Assembly: GCF_000247605.1 (NCBI RefSeq)
Contig: NC_016894.1
Coordinates: 3,027,732-3,091,731 of the forward strand
Source: Acetobacterium woodii DSM 1030
GTDB taxonomy: Bacteria > Bacillota > Clostridia > Eubacteriales > Eubacteriaceae
Length of the DNA stretch: 64,000 nt
Direction: 5' to 3'
Shown in pieces: positions 34,963-44,631 of the stretch. Made by a program: the position numbers and the translations under genes. How positions within the stretch are numbered: position 1 is the first letter of the stretch; each line of letters opens with the position of its first letter. The notes under the pieces were generated by a model that was not told the DNA's origin, did no database searches, and was given only the letters and a program-made list of their open reading frames with translations.

Positions 34963-35188
34963 TAATATTTCGTTACATTTGAAAGGTGAAATCATCAGTA
35001 TCAAATGTTTGCTTTTAAATATTAAAGATTCCCCTTTATCATGCCATCCTTTATTAATTAAATGATGGCTCAATCAACTGTTTTTCTTGATTAATGCAAA
35101 TTTCAATGATAAAACAATAATATTTATGATGTTTATTTTGCTTTTCATTTACAATTAACTTTTTATTTTACAACTTTGTTACAATCTA

Positions 35189-35217
35189 TTTACACGACTG
35201 AAAAATTATGTTAGAAT
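35189..35217 (+). promoter_or_regulatory. Promoter of the surface-protein gene
   Basis: TTTACA (35189-35194), 17 bases, TAGAAT (35212-35217), 75 bases before the start codon; AGGGAAGGA lies ahead of the ATG. Confidence 0.6.
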
Positions 35218-35291
35218 TAATACACTTAGAACATCTCTGAGCACTTATTGTCTTTTTTAAAATCTAAATAAACAAAAAGGGAAGGAATGTC

Positions 35292-37625
35292 ATGAAAAAG
35301 AACTCTGTTATCTCCATTATTATCATCCTACTAATTCTCCTGACCGCCATTTTGTTTGTTCGCGGCTGTAGCCAAGAAGGAAGCGAAATGAAAAATTATA
35401 CCGTAGCGGGTACCTACACCGAAACGGCGACGTATCAGGACGCCGAAATTACTGTTTCTGGTGTAAATATTGAAAATGCCACTTATACCGGTAGCGTTAC
35501 CATTACAGATGCTGTTACCGACGGTGATATCCGTCTGACAAAGTCTGCCGTACAAGGTGAATTGCTGGTAAAAGGAGGCGGCACCATTTATTTGGACGGA
35601 GGCTCCTACCAAAGTATTACGCTCGAAAGGCAAGATGTAAAACTTATTTTGCTCGGCGATGCCACTGTCGAAACCCTTAATGCCCGATCGGCTGCCAATA
35701 TCGTTGTTGACAATCAAAGCAAGGTCAAAAGTTTGACTGTCGATAAAGCTGCCAATCGTACAGCTATTACCACCCAGGAAAACGGCACCATTGATAATCT
35801 GCAATCACGAGGAATCAGCGATATTGTTCTGAACACTCCCGCAAAATTAGTCGGTTTCAGCGCCAATGCCGGTGGGTCAACGCTTGTCAGCAATGCCGTT
35901 ATCGATAAAATTGTCGCTGAGTCAAAAGTGGTCTTAACCTTAAATGCCAACGTTGGTTCGTTATTATTAACCAGTGGCGGTGAGGGTACCCAAGTGACGC
36001 TTAATAATAATGCCGTCATCAATTCCCTGGCGACTGAATCACACGTCGAAGTTTCGGGTGAAGGCAGTATTACCAGTGCTACCACCAGTGACGTTTTATT
36101 CATTACCGGCACAATTACCCCGGATGTTGTCTATATTACCACCAAACCGGTGGTCAGTGATGCCAACGGCGAACTTACCGCTTCGTCAAATACCAGCCAT
36201 CCAGCTACTGGCAATTTTGGTGGGAATAATACCTGGTATTCTGAAAGCCATACGATCAGCAGTATCATCGATACCCATTATAATGTCCCTGCCGTTAATC
36301 CCGTTGACACACCTTCTGAACCGAACCCCCCCGGCCCGGTGGCGGTGACAGGAATTCAAGTAACACCTGTCGAAGCCGATGTCATTATGGGCAACACCTT
36401 AAAACTCAATACCGTCATTTTCCCTGAAAATGCCAGCAATTGCACCGTTTTATGGGAATCTTCCAATCCTGATATTGCGACGGTTAGCAATGGAATTGTA
36501 ACCCCAGTCACTAATGGTGAGGTGACCATTACCGCAAGAACACAAGATGGTGATAAAACTGATAGCTGTAAGGTCACCGTAAAAACAAACATCACTGCAG
36601 TCACCATGATTAATACCATCAATGCAGTGAATAATAGCATCGCCGAAACGATTCCCTATGATGGCAGTTACACTCTACCGGTGGTTGTTATCGCTCAGGG
36701 TTATCAAAATGAAAACTTCCCCTGTTCCGTTAACTGGTCGCCCAATACTGTTAACCCAACCGCTGTTGGTGAAACAACCTACACGGGAACTTTGGTGATG
36801 CCCAATAACTACGTCAACCTGAATAACATCGAAGCGACCATTGTTTTAACCGTCCAGGCACAACCGATTATCACCGCTAGTTCGGAATTATATTCGCAAC
36901 GAATTTATCTAAATGAAGATCCCGCCCCAATAGCTGTTAACGCCAGTGTTACGCAAGATAAGGTATTAAGTTATCAATGGTCTCAACGTATTGCTGATGT
37001 CGAAACACCGTTGCCAGATGTCAGCGGACCAATTTATGACCCTCCGGTTTCAACGACCCCCGGTACTGTCTATTACAACTGTCTGATCACGACCGAAAAG
37101 GCCGAACCGATTACCGTATTAGCTGGCATTGTCGTCACCAGTGTTGATCCTGCTGTTTTAACTGATCCGATTAACGCTGACGAAAATAACGCGACAGCAG
37201 TGCCAAACGAAAATAATCCGGTCGAGCCAATCATTGCAACCGGAGCATCCGAACTGCCAACCATTGTAAAACAGCCAACCAGCATTTCACAACTTAGCAG
37301 TGTTGCTTTGGCCGCCAGTTTAGCTCAGGCAACCAGTACTGCCCAAGCGGCTCTTGGCTCACCAAAGCCAGAATTACCAACCGCTTCCTTCTTCGTCGAT
37401 GCGGTAGTTAATGATGGCGGTACCTTGAGCTACCAATGGTTTAAAACATCCGCAGCAGTTAATGCCGATGGTACCCCGATTGCCGGTGCCACCGATAAAA
37501 CCCTCGAAGTCGATGCAACGGGTTTATCAGGAACAACCTATTATTATGTCGAGATCACCAATACTAAAGACGGCTGTTTACCGGAAGTAACCGTTAGTCT
37601 GCCAGTCTCCTTTACTGTTTCTTAA
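35292..37625 (+). CDS. Secreted cell-surface protein with beta-repeat and Ig-like (Big_2) domains
   Basis: 777 aa. A signal segment (residues 5-25) ends in FVRGC, a non-standard lipobox, so the protein may be a lipoprotein or a simple secreted or anchored protein. Residues 40-330 are Thr/Val/Asn-rich repeats of a beta-solenoid type. A Pro-rich linker (about 345) leads to a Big_2 Ig-like domain (about 352-435, LWESSNPDIATVSNGIVTPV) and further Ig-like modules to the end, the last with SYQWFKTSAAV. No sortase motif or enzyme motif is seen. It is a monocistronic gene, probably an adhesin or cell-wall protein. Confidence 0.8.
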   Translation: MKKNSVISIIIILLILLTAILFVRGCSQEGSEMKNYTVAGTYTETATYQDAEITVSGVNIENATYTGSVTITDAVTDGDIRLTKSAVQGELLVKGGGTIYLDGGSYQSITLERQDVKLILLGDATVETLNARSAANIVVDNQSKVKSLTVDKAANRTAITTQENGTIDNLQSRGISDIVLNTPAKLVGFSANAGGSTLVSNAVIDKIVAESKVVLTLNANVGSLLLTSGGEGTQVTLNNNAVINSLATESHVEVSGEGSITSATTSDVLFITGTITPDVVYITTKPVVSDANGELTASSNTSHPATGNFGGNNTWYSESHTISSIIDTHYNVPAVNPVDTPSEPNPPGPVAVTGIQVTPVEADVIMGNTLKLNTVIFPENASNCTVLWESSNPDIATVSNGIVTPVTNGEVTITARTQDGDKTDSCKVTVKTNITAVTMINTINAVNNSIAETIPYDGSYTLPVVVIAQGYQNENFPCSVNWSPNTVNPTAVGETTYTGTLVMPNNYVNLNNIEATIVLTVQAQPIITASSELYSQRIYLNEDPAPIAVNASVTQDKVLSYQWSQRIADVETPLPDVSGPIYDPPVSTTPGTVYYNCLITTEKAEPITVLAGIVVTSVDPAVLTDPINADENNATAVPNENNPVEPIIATGASELPTIVKQPTSISQLSSVALAASLAQATSTAQAALGSPKPELPTASFFVDAVVNDGGTLSYQWFKTSAAVNADGTPIAGATDKTLEVDATGLSGTTYYYVEITNTKDGCLPEVTVSLPVSFTVS

Positions 37626-37650
37626 TTGGCTTAATCCTTCCCTTTAAATA

Positions 37651-37690
37651 AAAAGAAGCGATCATTTTTTCACGATGATCGCTTCTTTAT
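37651..37690. terminator. Bidirectional terminator (surface protein / pyruvate carboxylase)
   Basis: GAAGCGATCAT (37655-37665) pairs perfectly with ATGATCGCTTC (37675-37685), with A-rich and T-rich sides, between convergent genes. Confidence 0.85.
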
Positions 37691-37717
37691 TATTTAAATT
37701 TTATTTTAGCTTGCAAC

Positions 37718-40700
37718 TTATTCCATCTCAACAATCAGTTCGCCAGATTCGACACTTTGTCCTTCCGAAACATAAAGTTTTTTGACAATACCATCTTCGG
37801 CAGCAACCATTTCCGTTTCCATTTTCATGGCCTCAACAATAACCAATGCCTGGTTTTGTTTAACACTGTCGCCTTCATTGACCAGTACTTTTAGCACCGT
37901 GCCCGGAATCCCCGATCCGATTTGTTTTTTGTTTTTGGGATCAGCTTTCAGCATTGTCACTTTTTGTTTTGCTGACAGACTTCGTTTATCTTCAACATAA
38001 ATTTCCCGGCGGAAGCCATCGACCTCAAACATGATCGAACACATTCCTTCCTCATTGGGTGCCCCAATTCGAACCAGCTTGACAATATAGCGTTTTCCTT
38101 TGGATACTTCAACATCGATGACTTCTCCGACCTTCAGACCATAAAAGAAAGCATGACTTTCCATCCGCATGAAATCACCATATTCCTGAATAAACTCAAT
38201 ATAATCTTTCATAACCTTGGGATATAAGGCAACACTTAACACTTCCCGATCATCCAGTTCACAGCCAAATTCTTCATTAAAATCAGCTTTGATTTTTTCA
38301 AAATCTTCGTCGGGCAACAACATCCCGGGACGAACTGTGATAGGTTCGATTCCTTTTAAGACAATTTTTTGCAGTTCCGGATCAAATCCGCCTTCCGGCT
38401 GACCAATCATGCCTTTATAAAAATCGACCAACGAATCCGGATATGATAATTCTTTACCCTTGGTTTTGATATTATCCACTGTTAAGTCATTTTGAACCAT
38501 GAAAATAGCTAAATCACCAACTGTTTTGGAAGACGGCGTTACTTTAACAATATCGCCCAACATCAAATTGGCTTCCATGTATTTTTCTTTAACTTCTCTA
38601 AACTTATGTCCCAAACCGAAACTTTCTACCTGAGCACGAAGGTTTGAATATTGTCCTCCCGGGATTTCCAGTTTGTAAATTTCCGTCGAACCGGATTTTA
38701 ATTCCGATTCAAATTTACTATAAACCTGACGGGTAGTTCCCCAATAATCGGATAAAATTTGAATTTCGTCTTCATTCAGGCCCGTATCTCGGGGCGTATT
38801 TTTTAATGCCGCAACAATCGAATTAAGCGCCGGCTGAGAGGTCAGACCGCTAATCCCGTTTAACGCCGCATCGGCAATGTCGACACCGGCCATCTGGGCA
38901 AATAATACCGTTGCAACCCCATTGCCTGTTGTGTCATGGGTATGCAGATGAATCGGCAGGCTCACTTCCTGTTTTAAGGCTTCAACTAATTTATAAGCGG
39001 CCCCTGGTTTTAATAAACCCGACATATCTTTAATCGCTAAAATATGGGCTCCGGTTTTTTCAATTTCATGGGCCATTTTTATGTAGTAATCAAGATTATA
39101 TTTGGTTCGTGATTGATCCAGAATATCGCCGGTATAACACATGCTGACTTCGGCAATTTTATCGGTTTTTAATACCTCTTCAATTGATATCTTCATGCCA
39201 TCCATCCAGTTGAGGGAGTCAAAAATTCGAAAGACATCAATCCCACTTTTGGCTGCTTCCTGAACAAAGGCCCGAATCACGTTATCGGGATAATTCTTAT
39301 AACCAACTGCATTGGCCCCGCGCAACAGCATCTGGAATAAAATATTCGGCACCCGTTTTCTTAATTCATCCAGCCGCCGCCAAGGTGATTCTTTGAGAAA
39401 TCGGTAAGAAACATCAAAAGTTGCACCACCCCACATTTCCAGAGAAAAAAGATCGGATGCCATCGCAGCCGTTTCTCTGGCAATCTTAATCATATCCCGA
39501 CTCCGCACTCGGGTCGCACAAATTGACTGATGGGCATCCCGAAACGTAGTATCACAAATCAACAGTTTTTCCTGCTCTTTAACCCATTTCACCAGACCAT
39601 CAGGACCTCGTTCATCGAGAATCTGTTTTGTTCCCACGAAATTGGTGTCTACTGGAATCGTCGGAATATAGGGCTCATCAAAATCTGGTTTTTTGCCAAA
39701 TGTTTCGTTAACAATAATATTCCCAAAATACTTTAATACACTCGAAGCTTCACTTTTCTGATCTTCGATCTCAAATAGTTCGGGATGATCATCGATGAAC
39801 TTCGTATCGCATTTCCCCGCTACAAAGGTTGGATGTTGTAATACATTAATCAGAAAATCCTTATTGGTTTTGACCCCTTCAATATTCATTTCCTTAAGTC
39901 CACGCACCGCTTTACGTCTGGCATCTTCAAAGGTTCGGGAAAATGAGGTGCTTTTGACCAATAAACTGTCATAATAAGGCGTTATTTCAGCCCCGGTAAA
40001 ACCGTTACCGCCATCCAGACGAATACCAAAACCACTTCCGGTACGATAAACATCCAAACGACCGGTATCAGGCATAAAATGATTGTTCGGGTCTTCCGTT
40101 GTAATTCGACATTGAATTGAAGCTCCATGGGTTTTGATTGATTCCTGACTGGGTATGCCGATTTCCTGTGAGTCGAGCGGCAAACCTTGAGCAATTAAAA
40201 TCTGTGACTGGACAAGATCAATTCCGGTGATTAATTCTGTCACGGTGTGTTCCACTTGAATCCGGGGATTCATTTCAATAAAGAAATGGTCACCATTTTT
40301 ATCTACCAGAAACTCAATCGTTCCGGCATTTCGGTAATTAACTTCTTTGGCCAGTTTAAGGGCATCTTTACAGATCGCCTGACGTTGGCTGTCATTAATG
40401 CTTAACGACGGTGTAAATTCGACAATTTTCTGATGTCGTCTTTGAATCGAGCAGTCACGTTCAAACAGATGTACCACATTTCCGTAGTTATCACCCAAAA
40501 TTTGAACTTCAATGTGTTTCGGTTCTTCCAAATATTTTTCAACAAAAATGGTTCCGTCTCCAAATGCCTTGGTCGCCTCGCTGGTCGCTGAATGAAATTC
40601 TTTTAACAGATCTTTTTGATCACGAACAATTCGCATCCCACGGCCGCCGCCGCCAGCAGCAGCCTTTAAAATAATTGGATACCCGGCGATATCAGCAAAT

Positions 40701-41146
40701 TCAATTGCTTCCGAATCAGACGTAATCGGTTTTTCGACTCCCGGAATGGTCGGTACTTTAACTCGTTTGGCGACGATTTTAGATTGAATCTTATCGCCCA
40801 TTTTTTCCATCATTTCGTGAGTTGGTCCAATAAATACAATCCCTTCTTCCTCACAACGTTTGGCAAAAAGCGGGTTTTCCGAAAGGAAACCATAACCGGG
40901 ATGGATTGCATCAACCTCTTTTTTCTTGGCTAAGGTGATAATCTTGTCCATATCCAGATAAGCTTCCACCGGACCGTTTATCCCGGTAATCAGATAAGAT
41001 TCATCCGCCTTTGTTCTAAACAAAGACAATTTGTCTTCTTGGGCATAAATTGCGACGGTATGAATTCCCAGTTCCTGACAAGCTCGAATAATCCGAATCG
41101 CAATTTCCCCACGATTTGCAATCAATACTTTATTAAACTTTTTCAT
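37718..41146 (-). CDS. pyc: Pyruvate carboxylase
   Basis: 1142 aa, the normal length of the single-chain enzyme, which makes oxaloacetate from pyruvate and bicarbonate. Domains in order: biotin carboxylase (1-450, KVLIANRGEIAIRI and AAGGGGRGMR), carboxyltransferase (about 530-800, DTTFRDAHQS, DMSGL), the PYC/OADA domain, and a biotinyl domain ending in VIVEAMKMETEM, whose Lys carries biotin. I chose the ATG at 41146 behind AGAAGG, since MKKFNKVLIANRG is the typical family start; the frame extends 12 codons further. In acetogens it feeds biosynthesis. Confidence 0.96.
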   Translation of the reverse strand: MKKFNKVLIANRGEIAIRIIRACQELGIHTVAIYAQEDKLSLFRTKADESYLITGINGPVEAYLDMDKIITLAKKKEVDAIHPGYGFLSENPLFAKRCEEEGIVFIGPTHEMMEKMGDKIQSKIVAKRVKVPTIPGVEKPITSDSEAIEFADIAGYPIILKAAAGGGGRGMRIVRDQKDLLKEFHSATSEATKAFGDGTIFVEKYLEEPKHIEVQILGDNYGNVVHLFERDCSIQRRHQKIVEFTPSLSINDSQRQAICKDALKLAKEVNYRNAGTIEFLVDKNGDHFFIEMNPRIQVEHTVTELITGIDLVQSQILIAQGLPLDSQEIGIPSQESIKTHGASIQCRITTEDPNNHFMPDTGRLDVYRTGSGFGIRLDGGNGFTGAEITPYYDSLLVKSTSFSRTFEDARRKAVRGLKEMNIEGVKTNKDFLINVLQHPTFVAGKCDTKFIDDHPELFEIEDQKSEASSVLKYFGNIIVNETFGKKPDFDEPYIPTIPVDTNFVGTKQILDERGPDGLVKWVKEQEKLLICDTTFRDAHQSICATRVRSRDMIKIARETAAMASDLFSLEMWGGATFDVSYRFLKESPWRRLDELRKRVPNILFQMLLRGANAVGYKNYPDNVIRAFVQEAAKSGIDVFRIFDSLNWMDGMKISIEEVLKTDKIAEVSMCYTGDILDQSRTKYNLDYYIKMAHEIEKTGAHILAIKDMSGLLKPGAAYKLVEALKQEVSLPIHLHTHDTTGNGVATVLFAQMAGVDIADAALNGISGLTSQPALNSIVAALKNTPRDTGLNEDEIQILSDYWGTTRQVYSKFESELKSGSTEIYKLEIPGGQYSNLRAQVESFGLGHKFREVKEKYMEANLMLGDIVKVTPSSKTVGDLAIFMVQNDLTVDNIKTKGKELSYPDSLVDFYKGMIGQPEGGFDPELQKIVLKGIEPITVRPGMLLPDEDFEKIKADFNEEFGCELDDREVLSVALYPKVMKDYIEFIQEYGDFMRMESHAFFYGLKVGEVIDVEVSKGKRYIVKLVRIGAPNEEGMCSIMFEVDGFRREIYVEDKRSLSAKQKVTMLKADPKNKKQIGSGIPGTVLKVLVNEGDSVKQNQALVIVEAMKMETEMVAAEDGIVKKLYVSEGQSVESGELIVEME

Positions 41147-41217
41147 TTTACCTTCTACTTTCTTATACGCATTTTTATGCATAAATAATTCTCATCTAAA
41201 AAAAATTAATTGTAGCT

Positions 41218-41246
41218 ATTATATAAAATTGCACTGAAATATTAAA
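41218..41246 (-). promoter_or_regulatory. Possible pyc promoter
   Basis: TTTAAT (41241-41246), 17 bases, TATAAT (41218-41223). Perfect -10, weak -35. Confidence 0.4.
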
Positions 41247-41282
41247 GCTATTTTTTCAGAAATTCAAAATTATTTTTTTTAG

Positions 41283-41654
41283 TTACCTATTTTGATCATT
41301 TTCGTTTGAAATCGTTATTTTTTTATCAATTTTCCCATCTTCTACATTGCTCAACGGCTCGGTTTGTGACTGCTCACAATTTTTTAAGGTCCCTTCCATA
41401 GCAATTTCTTTAACGACTTTCGTTTTTTTCTTTTTTACTTTTTGCTCATCTCGATTTTTTAATTCTGATCCTTTTTTTTCTTCTGCTGCCGCCTTTTTCT
41501 GTAATTCTTTTTCTAATCGCCCGAAACCATAACGTCTTTCTGTTTCGTCTTCTAATTTTTTATTATCCACATACATCGTTTTTGACAATCGATTTACTAT
41601 AAAATAGCCCGGAATAACAATCACCGCAACAATGATCAACATGCCCATATCCAT
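41283..41654 (-). CDS. Small single-span membrane protein, lysine-rich
   Basis: 123 aa. One membrane span at residues 4-24, then a long, charged cytosolic tail (KKKKTKVVKE and Glu/Lys runs) with no known domain. It starts 2 bp after the chorismate mutase gene and is the last gene of the shikimate run. I do not recognise it and cannot link it to aromatic synthesis beyond position. Confidence 0.6.
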   Translation of the reverse strand: MDMGMLIIVAVIVIPGYFIVNRLSKTMYVDNKKLEDETERRYGFGRLEKELQKKAAAEEKKGSELKNRDEQKVKKKKTKVVKEIAMEGTLKNCEQSQTEPLSNVEDGKIDKKITISNENDQNR

Positions 41655-41656
41655 GC

Positions 41657-41953
41657 TTAATTGCCTCTCTCATCACTTTCTTTACTAAGTATCCAGTCCT
41701 TTTGATATGCTTTACTGACAAGCAGAATTTCTTGCAGAAATTGCTCATACGCTTTTGCGTATTCACTTGCTTCCAGCTTTGACAAATTCTTTTTTAACAT
41801 TTTTTCCTCGCGATTTTGATCGAATATATCTCCATGATTGTTGAATTTATATTCAGCAACCGCTTTAACGCAAGCCATTCTCTGTTCGAAAAGGATACGC
41901 ATCTGATCATCGATCTGATCAATCTCATCTCTTATTTCATCTAAAGACTTCAA
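41657..41953 (-). CDS. Chorismate mutase (AroQ type)
   Basis: 98 aa, all helical, as in stand-alone AroQ mutases. LDEIRDEIDQIDDQMRILFE holds the first-helix Arg, followed by the RM...VAEYK block and the C-terminal helix with QFLQEILLVSKAYQ. It converts chorismate to prephenate, towards Phe and Tyr. The start is TTG at 41953 behind GGAGG. The 171-bp transposable element was inserted just upstream, between it and aroC; before that the two genes were probably about 13 bases apart. Confidence 0.85.
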   Translation of the reverse strand: MKSLDEIRDEIDQIDDQMRILFEQRMACVKAVAEYKFNNHGDIFDQNREEKMLKKNLSKLEASEYAKAYEQFLQEILLVSKAYQKDWILSKESDERGN

Positions 41954-41981
41954 TTACAACCTCCATTAAAGTAAAAAGTCT

Positions 41982-42152
41982 TAGCTAATTGCGAAAATGC
42001 CGTGAGCTTTAGTCCCCGTTTCTCACGAAACAATTTCTACACGATGCAGCGGACAGTTCGATGAACTGTTCGCCGACACGTTACAAAATTGTTTGTGGAA
42101 ACTACACCCAAAGCAACCGTTGTTCGCTGTTTTTTAATTTCGCAATTACCTA
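41982..42152 (-). mobile_element. MITE-like element, copy 2 (171 bp)
   Basis: Same length as copy 1 and inverted relative to it. Ends TAGCTAATTGCG and CGCAATTACCTA; one end has a G-to-C change. Flanked by the direct repeat AGTAAAAAGTCT (target duplication of about 10-12 bp). The right end lies inside the 3' end of aroC: the element supplies the last sense codon (AGG) and the stop (TAA). Confidence 0.88.
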
Positions 42153-43228
42153 AGTAAAAAGTCTGCCATACAAATAGCGGTAACCGCTTCAACTACCGGA
42201 AAAGCTCTCACCACAATACAAGGATCATGACGACCTTCTATTTTTAACGTCGCATCTTTCAAGGCTGCGATATTAATGGTTTGTTGCTCTTTGCCAATTG
42301 ATGGTGTCGGTTTAAAGGCAACTTGAAATACAATCGGCATACCATTAGAAATCCCACCATTAATACCACCATTGTTATTTGTCACTGTTTCAATTTTACC
42401 ATCCCGCATTCTTAAGGCATCGTTGACCTCCGAACCGCGTTTGCTGGCCGTTTCAAACCCTGCTCCAAAAGTAACGCCTTTAACTGCCGGGATCGAAAAC
42501 AATAATGCAGCTAAGCGGCTTTCAATGGACTCAAAAAAAGGATTTCCAATTCCCGGTAAGCTGCCCGTGATAAACCCTTCGACGATCCCTCCGACCGAAT
42601 CCTCATCTTCCATGGCCGAGATAATTGCCGCTTTCATCGCTACTTCAAGCTTAGCGTCATAAAGCGGAAAAGCCGGATTAATAAAATCATTTTTTAAATG
42701 ACAGTAAACGCGCCAATCATTAATGGCTTTATCTTTGACATCAGCAATCGCGACAATCCGACTGCCGATTTCCATTTGTGGGCTGATCGCCCTTAAAATT
42801 TCTTTGGCAATCGCTCCGGCAAAAACCAGCGGAGCGGTAAGCCGACCGGAAAAATGTCCGCCCCCGCGATAATCCTGAAAACCGCCATATCGAATATTAC
42901 TGGTATAATCGGCATGACCCGGGCGCATCAGATCTTTGGTTTTAGCATAATCCCCGGAGCGGGTGTTTTCATTACGAATCAATCCGGCTAATGGTGCTCC
43001 GGTCGTTTTGCCATTAAAAACACCGCTGAGAATTTCAATCTGATCCCCTTCTTTTCGTGGCGTAGCCAATGGATTGCCGCGAGCTGCGCGTCTGTTCAGT
43101 TCATGCTGAATATGTTCAGGATTTATTGCGATCCCAGCCGGCAGACCATCAATAACCGCGCCAATCCCATTACCATGAGATTCACCAAAAATCGAAATCT
43201 TAAATTTATTTCCCCACGTTGAGCCCAA
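42146..43228 (-). CDS. aroC: Chorismate synthase
   Basis: 360 aa. It makes chorismate from 5-enolpyruvylshikimate 3-phosphate with reduced flavin. The N terminus GSTWGNKFKISIFGESHGNG and the RPGHADYTS and GGGHFSGRLTAP blocks are the family signatures. Start: TTG at 43228 with GGAGGTGAG upstream, matching the usual GSTWG start; the longer ATG frame (43258) runs deeper into aroA. The last two codons come from the inserted element; removing it and one target copy restores a natural end one residue shorter, so the enzyme should work. Confidence 0.94.
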   Translation of the reverse strand: MGSTWGNKFKISIFGESHGNGIGAVIDGLPAGIAINPEHIQHELNRRAARGNPLATPRKEGDQIEILSGVFNGKTTGAPLAGLIRNENTRSGDYAKTKDLMRPGHADYTSNIRYGGFQDYRGGGHFSGRLTAPLVFAGAIAKEILRAISPQMEIGSRIVAIADVKDKAINDWRVYCHLKNDFINPAFPLYDAKLEVAMKAAIISAMEDEDSVGGIVEGFITGSLPGIGNPFFESIESRLAALLFSIPAVKGVTFGAGFETASKRGSEVNDALRMRDGKIETVTNNNGGINGGISNGMPIVFQVAFKPTPSIGKEQQTINIAALKDATLKIEGRHDPCIVVRAFPVVEAVTAICMADFLLR

Positions 43229-44507
43229 TCCACTCACCTCCACTTTTTTTGAAGTCATCCCAAAAATGAGGATAGGATTTGTTTACAGCATCGGCTCCAT
43301 CTAAAATAATTTTTCCATTAGCGCAAATCGAAGCAATCCCCACGGCCATCGCGATGCGGTGATCATTATAACTTTGCACGTGCCCCCCGGTGAAACCTTG
43401 AACCCCATGAATCACCAATCCGTCGGTCGTTTCTTCAATATTACCGCCAAGTTTATTGAGTACATCGGCCGTGGACATCAATCGATCCGATTCTTTTAAG
43501 CGTAACCGCTCCCCGTTAACAATCGTTGTTGTGCCGCTGCTCATACTGCCAAGAACAGCCAAAATCGGAGCCAAGTCCGGACATTGGGAAACATCAATTT
43601 CAATGCCATGGGTTTTTGCTTTGTTGACCACCAGCTTATCGGCCATAATTGCAATATCTCCGCCCATTTTTTTTAAAATATCAACAATCACCTTATCGCC
43701 TTGATGCGATGCCAGATTTAAATCATAACAGTTCATCGTTTCACCAATGGCACCGGCAACCAACCAAAAAGCGCCTTGCGAAAAATCACCTTCAACCCGA
43801 TAATCGCAAGGGGTATATGTTTGATTCCCATTAATCAAAAAACGCTGTTCATCAACCTGATTGATCTCAATTCCAAAAGCTTTTAAGACATTTAACGTAA
43901 TATCCAGATACGGTTTGGATTCCAATTTTGATGTCAATTCGATAACTGAATCGCCATCCAGAAGCGGCAGCATAAAAAGCAAGCCGGTAATGAATTGAGA
44001 ACTTACTCCACCATCAATTTGATACGTTCCCGGCGTCAACGTTCCTTCCAACCGCAATGGTAATTCCTGATCTTTATTTAAATGTTCATACTGAATTCCT
44101 TTTTCGTCAAATATTTGATAATACGGTTTTAATGGGCGCGTGACCAAACGCCCTTTGCCGGTAATTATTACCGGTTTTGGCTGCAACAACAGGATCGGAA
44201 TGATAAAACGAAGCGTCGATCCTGACTCATTACATTCAATGGTTTCACTTTTAAGCGCTAATGGATCGCAACCCTTAATCTTTAAAGTATAACGCTTATT
44301 TAATTCTTCGTGATATTCAATGCTCGCCCCTAAGGCTTTCATCGCATCACAGGTGGCAATCATATCAAGTGACATCAGGACATTTGATATAATACTTTCT
44401 CCTTTAGCTAACCCGGCCGCGATAATCGCCCGGTGGCTGACACTTTTTGACGGCGGTATCTCTAAACTGCCCGTTAATAATTGGGGGGTAATTTCGATTG
44501 TCTTCAT
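43206..44507 (-). CDS. aroA: 5-enolpyruvylshikimate-3-phosphate synthase
   Basis: 433 aa, usual length. It joins shikimate 3-phosphate and PEP; the family blocks LEIPPSKSVSHRA, LGASIEYHEE, NESGSTLRFIIP and RLKESDRL are present. The segment NESGSTLR (instead of NAGTA-type) suggests a class other than the E. coli-like, glyphosate-sensitive form, but that is a weak inference. ATG 44507 is behind GAGGAA; an in-frame ATG 12 bases upstream is possible. It overlaps aroC. Confidence 0.93.
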   Translation of the reverse strand: MKTIEITPQLLTGSLEIPPSKSVSHRAIIAAGLAKGESIISNVLMSLDMIATCDAMKALGASIEYHEELNKRYTLKIKGCDPLALKSETIECNESGSTLRFIIPILLLQPKPVIITGKGRLVTRPLKPYYQIFDEKGIQYEHLNKDQELPLRLEGTLTPGTYQIDGGVSSQFITGLLFMLPLLDGDSVIELTSKLESKPYLDITLNVLKAFGIEINQVDEQRFLINGNQTYTPCDYRVEGDFSQGAFWLVAGAIGETMNCYDLNLASHQGDKVIVDILKKMGGDIAIMADKLVVNKAKTHGIEIDVSQCPDLAPILAVLGSMSSGTTTIVNGERLRLKESDRLMSTADVLNKLGGNIEETTDGLVIHGVQGFTGGHVQSYNDHRIAMAVGIASICANGKIILDGADAVNKSYPHFWDDFKKSGGEWIGLNVGK

Positions 44508-44631
44508 TTTCTTCCTCATTTAATTTCTCTTAATTCGTGCATGAACCTTAAATAAACAGATAATTTCGTCCCGACAACTCAACAATTGCTCGGAATGGTA
44601 TTTTTCTCGGTAATTAAACGCTCACCATGAC

